Of a stretch of 64,000 nucleotides of DNA, positions 34,973 to 43,128 are shown one piece after another. Source of the DNA: Bin87 sp965203985 (GTDB lineage: Bacteria; Chloroflexota; Dehalococcoidia; Lucifugimonadales; UBA3495); assembly GCA_965203985.1 (NCBI GenBank), contig CBDBDS010000013.1:1054001-1118000 (forward strand), given 5' to 3'. How positions within the stretch are numbered: position 1 is the stretch's first letter; each line of letters opens with the position of its first letter. The position numbers and the translations under genes were made by a program. The notes under the pieces were generated by a model. That model was not told the DNA's origin. It did not search any database and saw only the letters and a program-made list of their open reading frames with translations.

Positions 34973-35530
34973 TTACGTCACGTACGTATTCCGAAAGCGG
35001 TACAGCGTGAACTCCGGCTCCACCGGGGCCACCGGCATGTACTGGTCGGCCTCCTCGATCTTGGCGACGATGAACCAGGGGCCGGGTTCGCGCATGGCCC
35101 GTCCGAAGGCCTCTTCCAGCGTCTCGAGGTCGTTGACGGTGGCGGTCTTGGTGATGCCGCAGGAGTTGGCGACCTCTTCCAGGTTGGTGCCGGTGGCAGT
35201 GTGGCTGGCCTGGCCGCCGGTTTGGCCCCACATCTCGTTGTCCCAGACCACGACCACCAGGTTCGACGGGTTCTCCCGTCCTATGGTGGCGATGGTGCCC
35301 AGGTTCATCAGCAGGGAGCCGTCGCCGTCCAGCGAGATCACCTTGTCGTCGGTGGACAGTGCCATGCCCAGGGCGATGGACGAGCAGAGCCCCATGTTCC
35401 CGTAGGTGTAGAAGTTCCGGTCGCGGTGGCCGGCGTGGTAAAGCTCGTCGCTGGTGGGGCCGAGATTGCCCACGATGGGCGAATCCCCGGCGTGGCGCAG
35501 GACCAGTTGGGTGGCGTCGAACCTAAGCAA
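34973..35530 (-). CDS. Thiamine-diphosphate decarboxylase, C-terminal (beta) subunit
   Basis: 185 residues. The TPP/Mg motif is SLDGDGSLLMNLGTIATIGRENPSNLVVVVWDNEMWG (GDG followed by N-N-E spacing). It resembles the beta half of split decarboxylases such as sulfopyruvate or phosphonopyruvate decarboxylase. Its ATG overlaps the alpha gene stop by 8 bp, and the two halves should form one active enzyme. The substrate is unknown. Confidence 0.88.
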   Translation of the reverse strand: MLRFDATQLVLRHAGDSPIVGNLGPTSDELYHAGHRDRNFYTYGNMGLCSSIALGMALSTDDKVISLDGDGSLLMNLGTIATIGRENPSNLVVVVWDNEMWGQTGGQASHTATGTNLEEVANSCGITKTATVNDLETLEEAFGRAMREPGPWFIVAKIEEADQYMPVAPVEPEFTLYRFRNTYVT

Positions 35531-36029
35531 TTTTGCCTCCGTGCAGCATGGGGGTCATGCAGATGGCGACCGGGTTGCGGTGGGCGTGGCACAGCTTCAT
35601 CACGCCGTCCAGCAACGTGTCCATCCGGTCCTCGCTTTCGATGGTGTAGTGGGCGATCCCGAACAGGTCCAGGATGGGCTTGGTGTTCCTGCCCATGGCC
35701 ACCTGGGCGATATTGAACTCGCCCACCTGGCCGCGCAGGTTCATGAAGATGGGAATGGGCGTCCGAGAGGGCAGGCACAGGCTGGCGATGCCGTTGATAC
35801 TGTTGCCGAACCCGCTGGACTGCATGAACACGGCGGCGTTGCGACCGACGGCGTAGCTGCCCACGGCGACGCCCACCGCCTCCTCTTCGCGAGTGCAGGA
35901 GACCAGGTGGAAGAACGGGTCCTCGTTGATGATGCTGGTCACCCGGTCGATGGAGATGTCGGGAACGTAGGCGATGAGCGACGTGTCCCATTTCTTCAGA
36001 GTGTCTATGATGGTCTCTGTCCAGGGCAT
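35523..36029 (-). CDS. Thiamine-diphosphate decarboxylase, N-terminal (alpha) subunit
   Basis: 168 residues. Start TIIDTLKKWDTSLIAYVPD, with the catalytic-Glu region SCTREEEAVGVAVGSYAVGRNAAVFMQSSGFGNSINGIASL. This matches the pyrimidine-binding half of split TPP decarboxylases (sulfopyruvate decarboxylase alpha-like). It is coupled with the beta half at 34973. C3 sulfonate or phosphonate metabolism is possible by homology but not shown. Confidence 0.88.
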   Translation of the reverse strand: MPWTETIIDTLKKWDTSLIAYVPDISIDRVTSIINEDPFFHLVSCTREEEAVGVAVGSYAVGRNAAVFMQSSGFGNSINGIASLCLPSRTPIPIFMNLRGQVGEFNIAQVAMGRNTKPILDLFGIAHYTIESEDRMDTLLDGVMKLCHAHRNPVAICMTPMLHGGKIA

Positions 36030-36130
36030 GGGGAACTCCTTGCGCTGCGGATCGGCGGCCAGTATAGCGCAAGTCAGAACCCATCGCCCGAGGAAGCGAC
36101 AGGTGGTAACCGTTCAGAATTCAGCAGGTT

Positions 36131-36163
36131 GTCATTGCGAGGCGCTTGCGCCGTGGCAATCTC
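36131..36163 (-). repeat. Dispersed GATTGC-CAATGAC repeat (copy 2, inverted)
   Basis: GTCATTGCGAGGCG ... CCGTGGCAATCTC, facing copy 3 across about 50 bp in the gap upstream of the TPP-enzyme pair. Together they could form a larger hairpin. Confidence 0.7.
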
Positions 36164-36210
36164 GACGCCGTAGCAACAACGTCCGGCCGTAAGGTAGCTC
36201 CGGCGCCGAC

Positions 36211-36238
36211 GAGATTGCCGCGCTCCGCTCGCAATGAC
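36211..36238. repeat. Dispersed GATTGC-CAATGAC repeat (copy 3)
   Basis: GAGATTGCCGCG-CTCCG-CTCGCAATGAC differs from copy 1 (31360) at a single base, so the two are recent duplicates or under homogenisation. Confidence 0.75.
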
Positions 36239-36292
36239 ACTCCACCGCAACTCTGAACAGTTGAGACGGGTGAGACGGCTGCCATGTCGCGG

Positions 36293-36895
36293 TTACAGCC
36301 AGGCGGTTACCTCATCCGCCGGAGCGCGCACCGACGCCGAAGGACGGGACGGCTGCCCGATGAACAGCGCCCCGACCATGGTCCAGTCGGATTCGCCGCC
36401 CAGGGTTTCGGCCAGGGACGGATGCCGGGTGGTGTTGCCCGTGCTCCAGTCGCCGGCGAGCCCTTCCGCCACCGCGGCCAGGAGGAGGTTCTGCACGGCG
36501 CAGCACGCCGCGGCGTAGTTCTCCTGGGTCATCTCTTCGCTGTCGCCCGGCACGCTGTACACGTAGATCAGTCCCGGTGAATCCAACACGCGCTGTCGGC
36601 TGCCGTCGGCGTTATCGTGGTTGCCGCCGCGGGCGAACAGGTTGTCGTAGGCCAACTGCGCGACTTCGGTACGCTTCTGCCCGCCCTTTTCCAGCACGAA
36701 GAACCGCCACGGGTTGGTGAGCCGGTGGTTGGGAGCCCACACTGCCGCGTCCAGCATCCGCTGCAGGGACTCCCGGCTGGGCACATCGTCGGTGAACTCG
36801 TTGTTCATCCTCCGGTTGTGGATGGCCTCGTAGACCGAAACGCCGGTTTCCGGGGCAGCAATGTTGCCACTGCGCAATCGACTGCTCTGTGTCAT
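36293..36895 (-). CDS. Nitroreductase-family flavoprotein, copy 1
   Basis: 200 residues from the ATG at 36895 (CAGGAG 8-9 bp upstream). VYEAIHNRRMNNEFTDDVPSRESLQRMLDAAVWAPNHRLTNPWRFFVLEKGGQKR is the FMN-binding start. GLIYVYSVPGDSEEMTQENYAAACCAVQNLLLAAVAEGLAG is the helical core. Such enzymes reduce nitro groups, quinones or flavin-linked substrates with NAD(P)H. The substrate is unknown. A second family member is at 38469. Confidence 0.9.
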   Translation of the reverse strand: MTQSSRLRSGNIAAPETGVSVYEAIHNRRMNNEFTDDVPSRESLQRMLDAAVWAPNHRLTNPWRFFVLEKGGQKRTEVAQLAYDNLFARGGNHDNADGSRQRVLDSPGLIYVYSVPGDSEEMTQENYAAACCAVQNLLLAAVAEGLAGDWSTGNTTRHPSLAETLGGESDWTMVGALFIGQPSRPSASVRAPADEVTAWL

Positions 36896-37140
36896 CTCGA
36901 CAACTCCTGATTAGTGTGGAATAAACTCAATGGTAAGTGTCCACACTATAACCGCAAACGTTGCGCCAAACAAGCGAGAATGCTGCGTCCCCGGTCCCAA
37001 CCAGCCCGGTCGCGATGACTTTGCCGGCAGGGTGGCATACAATGACGCCATGCCGCATGGCCCAATGATTTCCGTTTATCCGGAGTGGGTGGGCCAGGCT
37101 CACTGAGGACAAATCCCCATACCTGATCCAGGAGGACAAC

Positions 37141-38058
37141 ATGGCACTGCAATGGGAGCACGTCGCCGGACCCTTCAGCCGACTGACCGAAGGTCCCGCC
37201 TGGGACGGCCGTCGCCTGCTATTCACCCACATACCCGCCAGCCGCATCATGGCATACCACCCCGACACCGGCGAATGCACCGTGTACCGGGAGAACACCA
37301 ACCATACCAACGGGCTGGCCTTCGACGCCGAGGGCCGGCTCTACGGGTGCTGCTCCGGCGGTAGATCCATCGTCCGCTTCGACTCCAACGGCACTACCAT
37401 GACAATCGTCGACCGGCTGGGAGACCAGCGCCTGAACACCCCTAACGATCTGGCTATCGACCGGCAGGGCCGCATCTGGTTCAGCAACCCGTGGAACGCC
37501 GGCAACATAGACCCCAGCGAGCAGCCGGAGATGTCCGGCCGTGACATCCTCCGCGCTGACCCTCAACCGGACGGATCCTACACCTGCCAGCAGGTCACCT
37601 TCGACACCACCGGCACCAACGGCCTGCTGGTGTCACCGGATGACCAGACCCTCTACATCATCCAGACAGACAACGAGCCGGGAGGGGTGCGCGAACTGCG
37701 GTCGTATCCGATCAACGAGGACGGGTCGCTGGGCCAGTACATCGTGCTGCACCAGTTTGGCACGGACCATCGCGGCCCGCAGCGCGGCATCGACGGGATG
37801 TGCCTCGACTCCGAGGGCAACATCATTGGAACCGCCGGCAACTGGGCCAGCGGCCCGGGCCCCATGCTCTACGTGTGGACGCCCGAGGGACGCGTGCTGG
37901 AGACCTACCCCATGCCCGTAGGCGTCGACATGCCCACCAACTGCTGCTTCGGCGACGCTGACCAGAGCAGCCTGTACGTCACCACGCTGGGCGGGCACCT
38001 GCTGCGCCTGCGCAACACCGGCCGCCGCGGCTGGATAATGTGGCCGCCGGTACGCTAA
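37141..38058 (+). CDS. SMP-30/gluconolactonase-like protein, paralog 2
   Basis: 305 residues, closely resembling the 17080 protein (start ALQWEHVAGPFSRLTEGPAWDGRRLLFT; late RGIDGMCLDSEGNIIGTAGNW; tail GRRGWIMWP). It keeps the N-terminal Glu, NTPNDLAIDRQGRIWFSNP and GIDGM metal-site regions of the fold. Predicted lactonase or related hydrolase. Its TAA overlaps the ATG of the downstream membrane gene by one base. GGAGG lies just before the start. Confidence 0.9.
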   Translation: MALQWEHVAGPFSRLTEGPAWDGRRLLFTHIPASRIMAYHPDTGECTVYRENTNHTNGLAFDAEGRLYGCCSGGRSIVRFDSNGTTMTIVDRLGDQRLNTPNDLAIDRQGRIWFSNPWNAGNIDPSEQPEMSGRDILRADPQPDGSYTCQQVTFDTTGTNGLLVSPDDQTLYIIQTDNEPGGVRELRSYPINEDGSLGQYIVLHQFGTDHRGPQRGIDGMCLDSEGNIIGTAGNWASGPGPMLYVWTPEGRVLETYPMPVGVDMPTNCCFGDADQSSLYVTTLGGHLLRLRNTGRRGWIMWPPVR

Positions 38059-38429
38059 TGCGTCGGTTGCTGACCGCTGTTGCCCTGGGAGACCTGCCGG
38101 CGATCTCATTGTGGGTCGCGCATGGGCTGGCTTGGGTCGTCTCCATCGGAGTTGCCGTTCTGATATTTCCCACCGGCGACATTGATGCTGCTCCGGCCCT
38201 GGCCACTCCGGTAGTGCTGACCGGGCTGGCGCTACTTTCAGTCCGTTACCTCGACGGTCGGCGATACATCCGCAAGACTCTGCTTTTTCTACTCACCGTC
38301 GCTTTGTTCAGTTTCTGTTTGGTGGGTAGTATTTCGGTGGGTGTGTTGTACTCCCCGTCGGTCATCGCCTTGCGGCTGGGAGCGATCCTGATCCCGGTAC
38401 GTGCCAAAGCCGGCGTTGGCGAATCGTAA
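38058..38429 (+). CDS. Small membrane protein following the SMP-30 gene
   Basis: 123 residues from the ATG at 38058, whose A is the last base of the preceding TAA stop. Four hydrophobic segments (LPAISLWVAHGLAWVVSIGVAVLIF, ALATPVVLTGLALLSV, TLLFLLTVALFSFCLVGSISVGVL, VIALRLGAILIPV). No recognised family. It ends 39 bp before the nitroreductase gene and may be translated through coupling with the lactonase. Confidence 0.6.
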   Translation: MRRLLTAVALGDLPAISLWVAHGLAWVVSIGVAVLIFPTGDIDAAPALATPVVLTGLALLSVRYLDGRRYIRKTLLFLLTVALFSFCLVGSISVGVLYSPSVIALRLGAILIPVRAKAGVGES

Positions 38430-38468
38430 AACACCTTGACCCACCGCCATTTTCTAGGAGGTTTCGAC

Positions 38469-38993
38469 ATGGACGTTTTCAATGCCATCCGCACCCGCCG
38501 CACCATCCGCGACTTCACCGACGCGCCAGTTTCGGACGCGGTTCTACACAAAATATTGCAGGCCGCCCGCTGGGCGCCCAGCTCCAGCAACACCCAGCCC
38601 TGGCACTTCATCGTCGTCCGCGACCGGGACACCATCGAGCGCCTCGGCGAAATCTGCACCCAGGGCGCCTTCATCGGCAAGTCCCAGGTTGCCATCGCCA
38701 TCGTGATGGACGGGGCGCGCCGGGCTCAGCTTGACGCCGGCCGCGCGCTGCAGCAGATGGAACTGGTCGCCTGGTCAGAGGGCCTGGGCACCTGCTTCGT
38801 CGGCGTCCGCGGGGAGGCGCAGGACCAGGTGAAGACTCTCCTGGGCATCCCCGAGGATCTGGAACTCATCACCGTGCTACCCTTCGGCTACCGTGTCATG
38901 CGCGAGCCGGGTACCGGCACACCCCGCAAGCCCATGTCCGAGATCGCCCACGGCGAGAAGTTCGGACAGCCGTTGACCTTTGCGGATGCGTAG
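38469..38993 (+). CDS. Nitroreductase-family flavoprotein, copy 2
   Basis: 174 residues from the ATG at 38469, preceded by TAGGAGG; an earlier in-frame start at 38436 lacks this. Start MDVFNAIRTRRTIRDFTDAPVSDAVLHKILQAARWAPSSSNTQPW is the FMN-binding signature. QMELVAWSEGLGTCFVG and LELITVLPFGYRV follow. It is shorter than copy 1. Substrate unknown. An inverted-repeat element follows. Confidence 0.93.
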   Translation: MDVFNAIRTRRTIRDFTDAPVSDAVLHKILQAARWAPSSSNTQPWHFIVVRDRDTIERLGEICTQGAFIGKSQVAIAIVMDGARRAQLDAGRALQQMELVAWSEGLGTCFVGVRGEAQDQVKTLLGIPEDLELITVLPFGYRVMREPGTGTPRKPMSEIAHGEKFGQPLTFADA

Positions 38994-39002
38994 GATGATC
39001 TG

Positions 39003-39091
39003 TCAGAAGCAGGATTTTCGGGATTTTGACGATGCGCAGGATTGGATCGTAATCCTGACAAATCCAATAATCCCGCAAATCCTGCTTCTGA
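39003..39091. repeat. Inverted-repeat element, CAGAAGCAGGATT family (copy 2)
   Basis: Perfect 15-bp arms TCAGAAGCAGGATTT (39003-39017) and AAATCCTGCTTCTGA (39077-39091) with internal CAGGATT and AATCCTG. It is shorter than copy 1 at 18044 but has the same outer core. Lies 10 bp after the nitroreductase stop. Confidence 0.85.
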
Positions 39092-39134
39092 TGAATGACA
39101 TTACAGCCTCTTGGATATAGAGGAGCAAGAAACC

Positions 39135-40019
39135 ATGGCGGAATTTTACTTGGGCATCGACGTTGGTTGGGCCAAAAAAGGCGACACGACGGGGCTTTGC
39201 CTTGTTACATTGGACCAAAATGGATTTCGATGGGAATGCCGCAACACTGGCACGGACTCAAACATACGTTTGAATGACCTGCGTAATCTCGTCCCTAAGG
39301 GGACAACCCTATCTGGGGTTGGAATAGATGGCCCTCTTGTGCAGGGGCTACAGTTGGTCAACTGCTACCGCCCTGCCGAAGCGACGCTCGCGCGAGGTGC
39401 ATTCATAAGGCGATGCCAAGCAGGTCAAACCAATTCTGGAAACGGCCAACACCTCCATCGTCACGCCACAGAACTGGCCAATTTGGTTCTCCAACTCCAA
39501 GCCAACGGGCACCTGATCATAGCCGGAGCCAACCATGTTGACGCGATTCATCATCATTGCATCGTCGAGGCTTTCCCCAACGCCTTCTTGGCTTTTCTGC
39601 TGTCGTTGAATCAAATTCCACTTGGAATCCCACGCGGCCAGAGATCTGACAGATACTGGAAAATCGCGGTAGCAAACCTCTACCTGAACGGTCTCATCAA
39701 CCATCTGGCCCCCAACCGACGTTTAGCTCAGCCCCTTCGCGGCATTAGAAATCACGACCATCGGGCGGCTTTCATTTGTGCCCTCTCCGCCATGTGTGTA
39801 GCGAGGAACCAATACGTCTCAACAGGCGCACCGGGATGTGGAGATATTATCTTACCGCCACACGCTGTTTGGAGGGCCGATGCCGCAGGGCAGGTTAGTT
39901 GGGCAGAACCCGCGCTTCGAGAGAGCGTAACAGAGGTCAGAAATGACCATCGGCAGAACAACCCGTGCCCGAATTTCAATCAAGCACGCGTCATCCGCAA
40001 TGGCCGTCAATGGATATAG
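39135..40019 (+). CDS. DUF429-like protein with RNase H-type start
   Basis: 294 residues from the ATG at 39135 (GAGGAG upstream). YLGIDVGWAKKGDTTGLCLVTLDQ at the N terminus resembles the G-I-D-x-G start of actin/RNase H-like folds as in DUF429. VGIDGPLVQGLQ and EAFPNAFLAFLL (Glu and Pro) are also family-like. Function unknown. Slightly lower GC content than its neighbours (many AAT, TTG, ACA codons), consistent with transfer. Nothing links it to neighbouring genes. Confidence 0.65.
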   Translation: MAEFYLGIDVGWAKKGDTTGLCLVTLDQNGFRWECRNTGTDSNIRLNDLRNLVPKGTTLSGVGIDGPLVQGLQLVNCYRPAEATLARGAFIRRCQAGQTNSGNGQHLHRHATELANLVLQLQANGHLIIAGANHVDAIHHHCIVEAFPNAFLAFLLSLNQIPLGIPRGQRSDRYWKIAVANLYLNGLINHLAPNRRLAQPLRGIRNHDHRAAFICALSAMCVARNQYVSTGAPGCGDIILPPHAVWRADAAGQVSWAEPALRESVTEVRNDHRQNNPCPNFNQARVIRNGRQWI

Positions 40020-40107
40020 GTAAGGGGGTCTATTATGGACGGCCGGTGCAGGTAAAGATTTCACCCTGAGCCCAACCCTCCCCATTAAGGGAGAGAGCAG
40101 AGCCATT

Positions 40108-40956
40108 TTACCGCCCCTTGAACTCCGGCGCCCGCTTCTCCAGGAACGCCTGCCTCGCCTCGTGGGCGTCCTCGGAGCCGCTGAGGATGCCGCCGGCGTT
40201 GGAGGTCAGCGTCATCGTGGTTTCGAGGGTGCTGTCCAGGGCGGCGCGCATGATGCGCTTGCTGATCCACTGCACCATGGGCGGCGTGCGGATGATGCGG
40301 TCGCACAGGTCGCGGGTGGTCTGCTCCAGTTCTTCCGAGGAAACCAGGTAGTTGAGCATCCCCCATTCGTAGGCGCGCTGGGCGTCCAGGTGGCCGGTGT
40401 AGGCGAACTCAAGGGCTCGGCCCAGGCCGACCATCTTGGGCAGGTAGTAGCTGCCGCCGTTTTCGATGATCTGCCCCAACTGCTGGTAGCCGATGAAGCG
40501 GGTGTTCTCGCAGCCCAGGCGGATGTCGCAGTGCAACGCCATGTCCATGCCGGACCCGACGGCCGGCCCGTTGATCATGGCGATGGTGGGCTTGCGGACC
40601 TGGGAGATGTCCCGGTGCAGCTTGGTGAAGCCATGGTAGAAATGCTCCCGTGCTGCGTCCGGCCCTTCGATGGTTCCCCGGTTGCCCACGAAGTTCTCGC
40701 CGGTGACGTCCGGCGAGTTGTCGCGGCGCATGTCCGCGCCGGAGCAGAAGCCGTGACCGACGCCGGTGAGCACCATCACCCGCACGTTGGGATCGTCGTC
40801 GCCGGCGCGCATGTACTCGCCCACCTTGGCGACGGTGCCGTTCTCCTCGGATGAACCGATGAGCGCGTTCATCCGCTCGGGCCGGTTGAACTTGATCCAC
40901 AGGATGCCCGATTCCTCGGGTTCATAAAGCAGGTAGGGCACCAGGTTCGGCGGCAT
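40108..40956 (-). CDS. Enoyl-CoA hydratase/isomerase family protein
   Basis: 282 residues. Crotonase core: GHGFCSGADMRRD and MINGPAVGSGMDMALHCDIRLGCENTRFIGYQQLG; the C-terminal helix contains QWISKRIMRAALDSTLETT. The longer N terminus (LVPYLLYEPEESGILWIKFNRPERMNAL) fits the family. Substrate unknown. It begins the minus-strand metabolic run that continues with the sulfurtransferase and OsmC genes (36 bp from the former). Confidence 0.9.
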   Translation of the reverse strand: MPPNLVPYLLYEPEESGILWIKFNRPERMNALIGSSEENGTVAKVGEYMRAGDDDPNVRVMVLTGVGHGFCSGADMRRDNSPDVTGENFVGNRGTIEGPDAAREHFYHGFTKLHRDISQVRKPTIAMINGPAVGSGMDMALHCDIRLGCENTRFIGYQQLGQIIENGGSYYLPKMVGLGRALEFAYTGHLDAQRAYEWGMLNYLVSSEELEQTTRDLCDRIIRTPPMVQWISKRIMRAALDSTLETTMTLTSNAGGILSGSEDAHEARQAFLEKRAPEFKGR

Positions 40957-40992
40957 GGCTGTCTCCTTTGAGGCGGCGCGTCAGCCGCGTTG

Positions 40993-41766
40993 TCAGACTT
41001 CTACCGGCTGGTCGCTGTCCATCCAATCGACGTAGGAACCGTCGTACAGGCTGACGGTGTAGCCCACCTGGGACAGGGCCAGCCACGTGACGGCCGCGCG
41101 AATGCCACTGCGGCAGTAGGCGATGACGGGTTCGCCTTCCGCGATGCCGGCGCCGGCCAGCCTTTCCCGCAGCGTGTCCTGGCCGGCATACAGATTGCCG
41201 TCGGCGCCGGCCAGGTCGGCATGGGGCAGACTGACGGCGCCGGGAATGTGTCCCGGCCGGTGGTCTGCCTCGAATTCGCCGTGGAACTCTTCGGGAGAGC
41301 GGGCGTCCACAAGGTTGGTGGACCCCCGACCGGCAACGTCGTCCAGGGTGGCGCGGATGGCCGGGTTCAGCCGGACCGTAAATCCGGCCGCTCTCGTGAC
41401 AACGGGGCGGTACAGGACCTCGCGGCCTTCGTCTTTCCATGCCTCGTAGCGCAAGTCCATGATGTGGACGTCGTCCCGGCCGAGGTACTCCAGCACCCAC
41501 GCGGCCATGGCGGCGTTGCGTCCGTCCTGGTGGTCATAGAGGATGGGCGTGACGTCATCTCCGAGGCCGGCGTCGCCGAAGGCGGCGGCCAACTGTTCGG
41601 GCTGGCCCAGGCGTCCGTCGGGCGCTTGCAGCTTCTTGTATGGAACGCTGACGGCTCCCCGCAGGTGGCCCATGAGATAGCGCATGGCCGACCGGGGATC
41701 GATTATCAGATAACCCGGCTGGCCGATGCGCTCGGCGACCCAATCCGCGGCAACGAAGGTCGCCAT
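40993..41766 (-). CDS. Sulfurtransferase with two rhodanese domains
   Basis: 257 residues from the ATG at 41766, which shares a base with the upstream OsmC stop (TGATG). The first rhodanese domain is inactive-like. The second carries the active-site loop VIAYCRSGIRAAVTW, with Cys able to hold a persulfide. SSE/TST-type enzymes move sulfur from thiosulfate or 3-mercaptopyruvate to thiol acceptors or cyanide. It is translationally coupled with an OsmC-like thiol protein, suggesting a shared sulfur or peroxide role. Confidence 0.93.
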   Translation of the reverse strand: MATFVAADWVAERIGQPGYLIIDPRSAMRYLMGHLRGAVSVPYKKLQAPDGRLGQPEQLAAAFGDAGLGDDVTPILYDHQDGRNAAMAAWVLEYLGRDDVHIMDLRYEAWKDEGREVLYRPVVTRAAGFTVRLNPAIRATLDDVAGRGSTNLVDARSPEEFHGEFEADHRPGHIPGAVSLPHADLAGADGNLYAGQDTLRERLAGAGIAEGEPVIAYCRSGIRAAVTWLALSQVGYTVSLYDGSYVDWMDSDQPVEV

Positions 41767-42305
41767 CAGCCGACCATTTCGAACTCGGTTTGCACCGAGG
41801 TGGGGTTTGCTACCGATTGGGTGACAGGCGAGCCTTCTACCGCCAGCCGCCAGATTTCCCGCAGGGTGTCCTCGTCGGCGTCGGCACGCACGAAACACTT
41901 GGCCGAGATCTGGCCGTAGCCGGGATTGCCCTCGTCCTCGACGCCGGCCCACTTGCGAATGTTGTCGAAGTAGCCCTCCACCGCGATTTCCAGGTCGTGA
42001 ACGCGCACGCCCTGCTTGGTGGCGTTGACTACGAATCCCACGGTCATGCAGCTGCCGATGGCGGAGAGCAACTGCTCGTGGGCGCTGGCGGCAACGTCGG
42101 TGGCGGTGAGGTCACCGGGCTCGTCCATGTCAACCTGGTGGTTACGCATGTAGGCGCGGGCGCGCATACCGTCCTGCCAGACGACGCGGGACTTCCAGGG
42201 GCCGGTTACTGCGTTGAATACTTCGGGATCCCTGAAGGAGTCCAGCACCTCGGCCAGTTTCTCCCGGGGTAGACCGTTGAGATTTCCTTCCTGTGCTTGC
42301 GCCAT
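41766..42305 (-). CDS. OsmC-family protein
   Basis: 179 residues. The core AHEQLLSAIGSCMTVGFVVNATKQGVRVHDLEIAVEGYFD matches OsmC/Ohr-type proteins, with Cys in GSCMTVGF as the likely reactive thiol and a second Cys in SAKCFV. The family reduces organic hydroperoxides or binds reactive thiols. The long N-terminal part (about 60 residues, SRVVWQDGMRARAYM) fits OsmC more than Ohr. Coupled to the sulfurtransferase gene. Confidence 0.9.
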   Translation of the reverse strand: MAQAQEGNLNGLPREKLAEVLDSFRDPEVFNAVTGPWKSRVVWQDGMRARAYMRNHQVDMDEPGDLTATDVAASAHEQLLSAIGSCMTVGFVVNATKQGVRVHDLEIAVEGYFDNIRKWAGVEDEGNPGYGQISAKCFVRADADEDTLREIWRLAVEGSPVTQSVANPTSVQTEFEMVG

Positions 42306-42362
42306 GGTTCGGCTCCTTATTGCTGACGGGGTTGACGGGCGGGTTAGTTTTCTTCTGATCCG

Positions 42363-42767
42363 TTAGCGGTTGGCGGCGTTCAAAGGTTGAGACATCGCCT
42401 CAATCACCGGGGCTAGATGCTGTGACGCATTGCGCAGACCAACTGCGATGGGCACCGTATCACCCGGATCATATTCGTCAGGGCCCCAGTACGCCACCAA
42501 GTCGCCGTTTTCGGCGATGATGGTTGCGGTTTCCACGCCACGGCCAATAGTGAGTGTATCCGTTTCCTCGCAGTAGCCCCGCTTGCCGAGGGGCAGCCAC
42601 GCGCTGATGGCGAAGACTTCTAACCCGATCGCCTCATAGCTGTCTTCATCGGGCACGTCGATCATCACCATGCCTACCGTCGCCAATTCGTAGGTTCCGC
42701 CACTGGGCTGACCGCAGTCCAACCCGATTGCATCACAATCAGGATCATAATGCACTTTCAGCTTCAT
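42363..42767 (-). CDS. DUF2283-like protein
   Basis: 134 residues from the ATG at 42767 (GGAGATACGAA upstream). The start MKLKVHYDPDCDAIGLDCGQ resembles the opening strand of DUF2283 proteins, which are often second genes of putative toxin-antitoxin pairs. The remainder (ETDTLTIGRGVETATIIAENGDLVAYWGPDEYD) continues with alternating strands. It overlaps the upstream partner (42745-43128) by 23 bp, so the two are coupled. Role as an antitoxin is inference. Confidence 0.55.
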   Translation of the reverse strand: MKLKVHYDPDCDAIGLDCGQPSGGTYELATVGMVMIDVPDEDSYEAIGLEVFAISAWLPLGKRGYCEETDTLTIGRGVETATIIAENGDLVAYWGPDEYDPGDTVPIAVGLRNASQHLAPVIEAMSQPLNAANR

Positions 42768-43128
42768 TTCGTATCTCCCATTGCTCATAGGTCCGCTGAA
42801 AGTAGTCGAAGTCTCCGCTGTTCCATTTGTTGGTGGCCGGCGTGTCCGCAAACGCGGTGGTGATCCGTTGATCATCCATTGAGACCGCCACCCGCATCAG
42901 GCGCTGTGAGCCTCCGTGTTCGATCCAGCCCAAGTGGGCCATGCTGGGCCGGCCGGATTCATCGTATCTAATACCACGAGCCACCCAATTCTCCAGAACG
43001 TCGATCAGATTCCCCACGGTGATTTCGCTACGTGCATACGATTGCCGGTGAACGTGGAGGGTGATCTCCCGCTGAACACCGCCAGCCGTCAAAGCGCGGG
43101 GCAACGCCGCAGCGTCATCCCTATGCAT
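42745..43128 (-). CDS. Small protein paired with the DUF2283-like protein (DUF4258-like?)
   Basis: 127 residues from the ATG at 43128, which overlaps the MetE-like stop. The middle HVHRQSYARSEITVGNLIDVLENWVARGIRYDESGRPSMAHLGWIEHGGSQRLMRVAVSMDDQRITTAFADTPATNKW resembles DUF4258-type RelE-like toxins in layout (His/Arg-rich helix, then strands and a Trp-bearing end). Identity is uncertain. Its coupling to a DUF2283-like gene supports a toxin-antitoxin pair. Confidence 0.45.
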   Translation of the reverse strand: MHRDDAAALPRALTAGGVQREITLHVHRQSYARSEITVGNLIDVLENWVARGIRYDESGRPSMAHLGWIEHGGSQRLMRVAVSMDDQRITTAFADTPATNKWNSGDFDYFQRTYEQWEIRNEAESAL

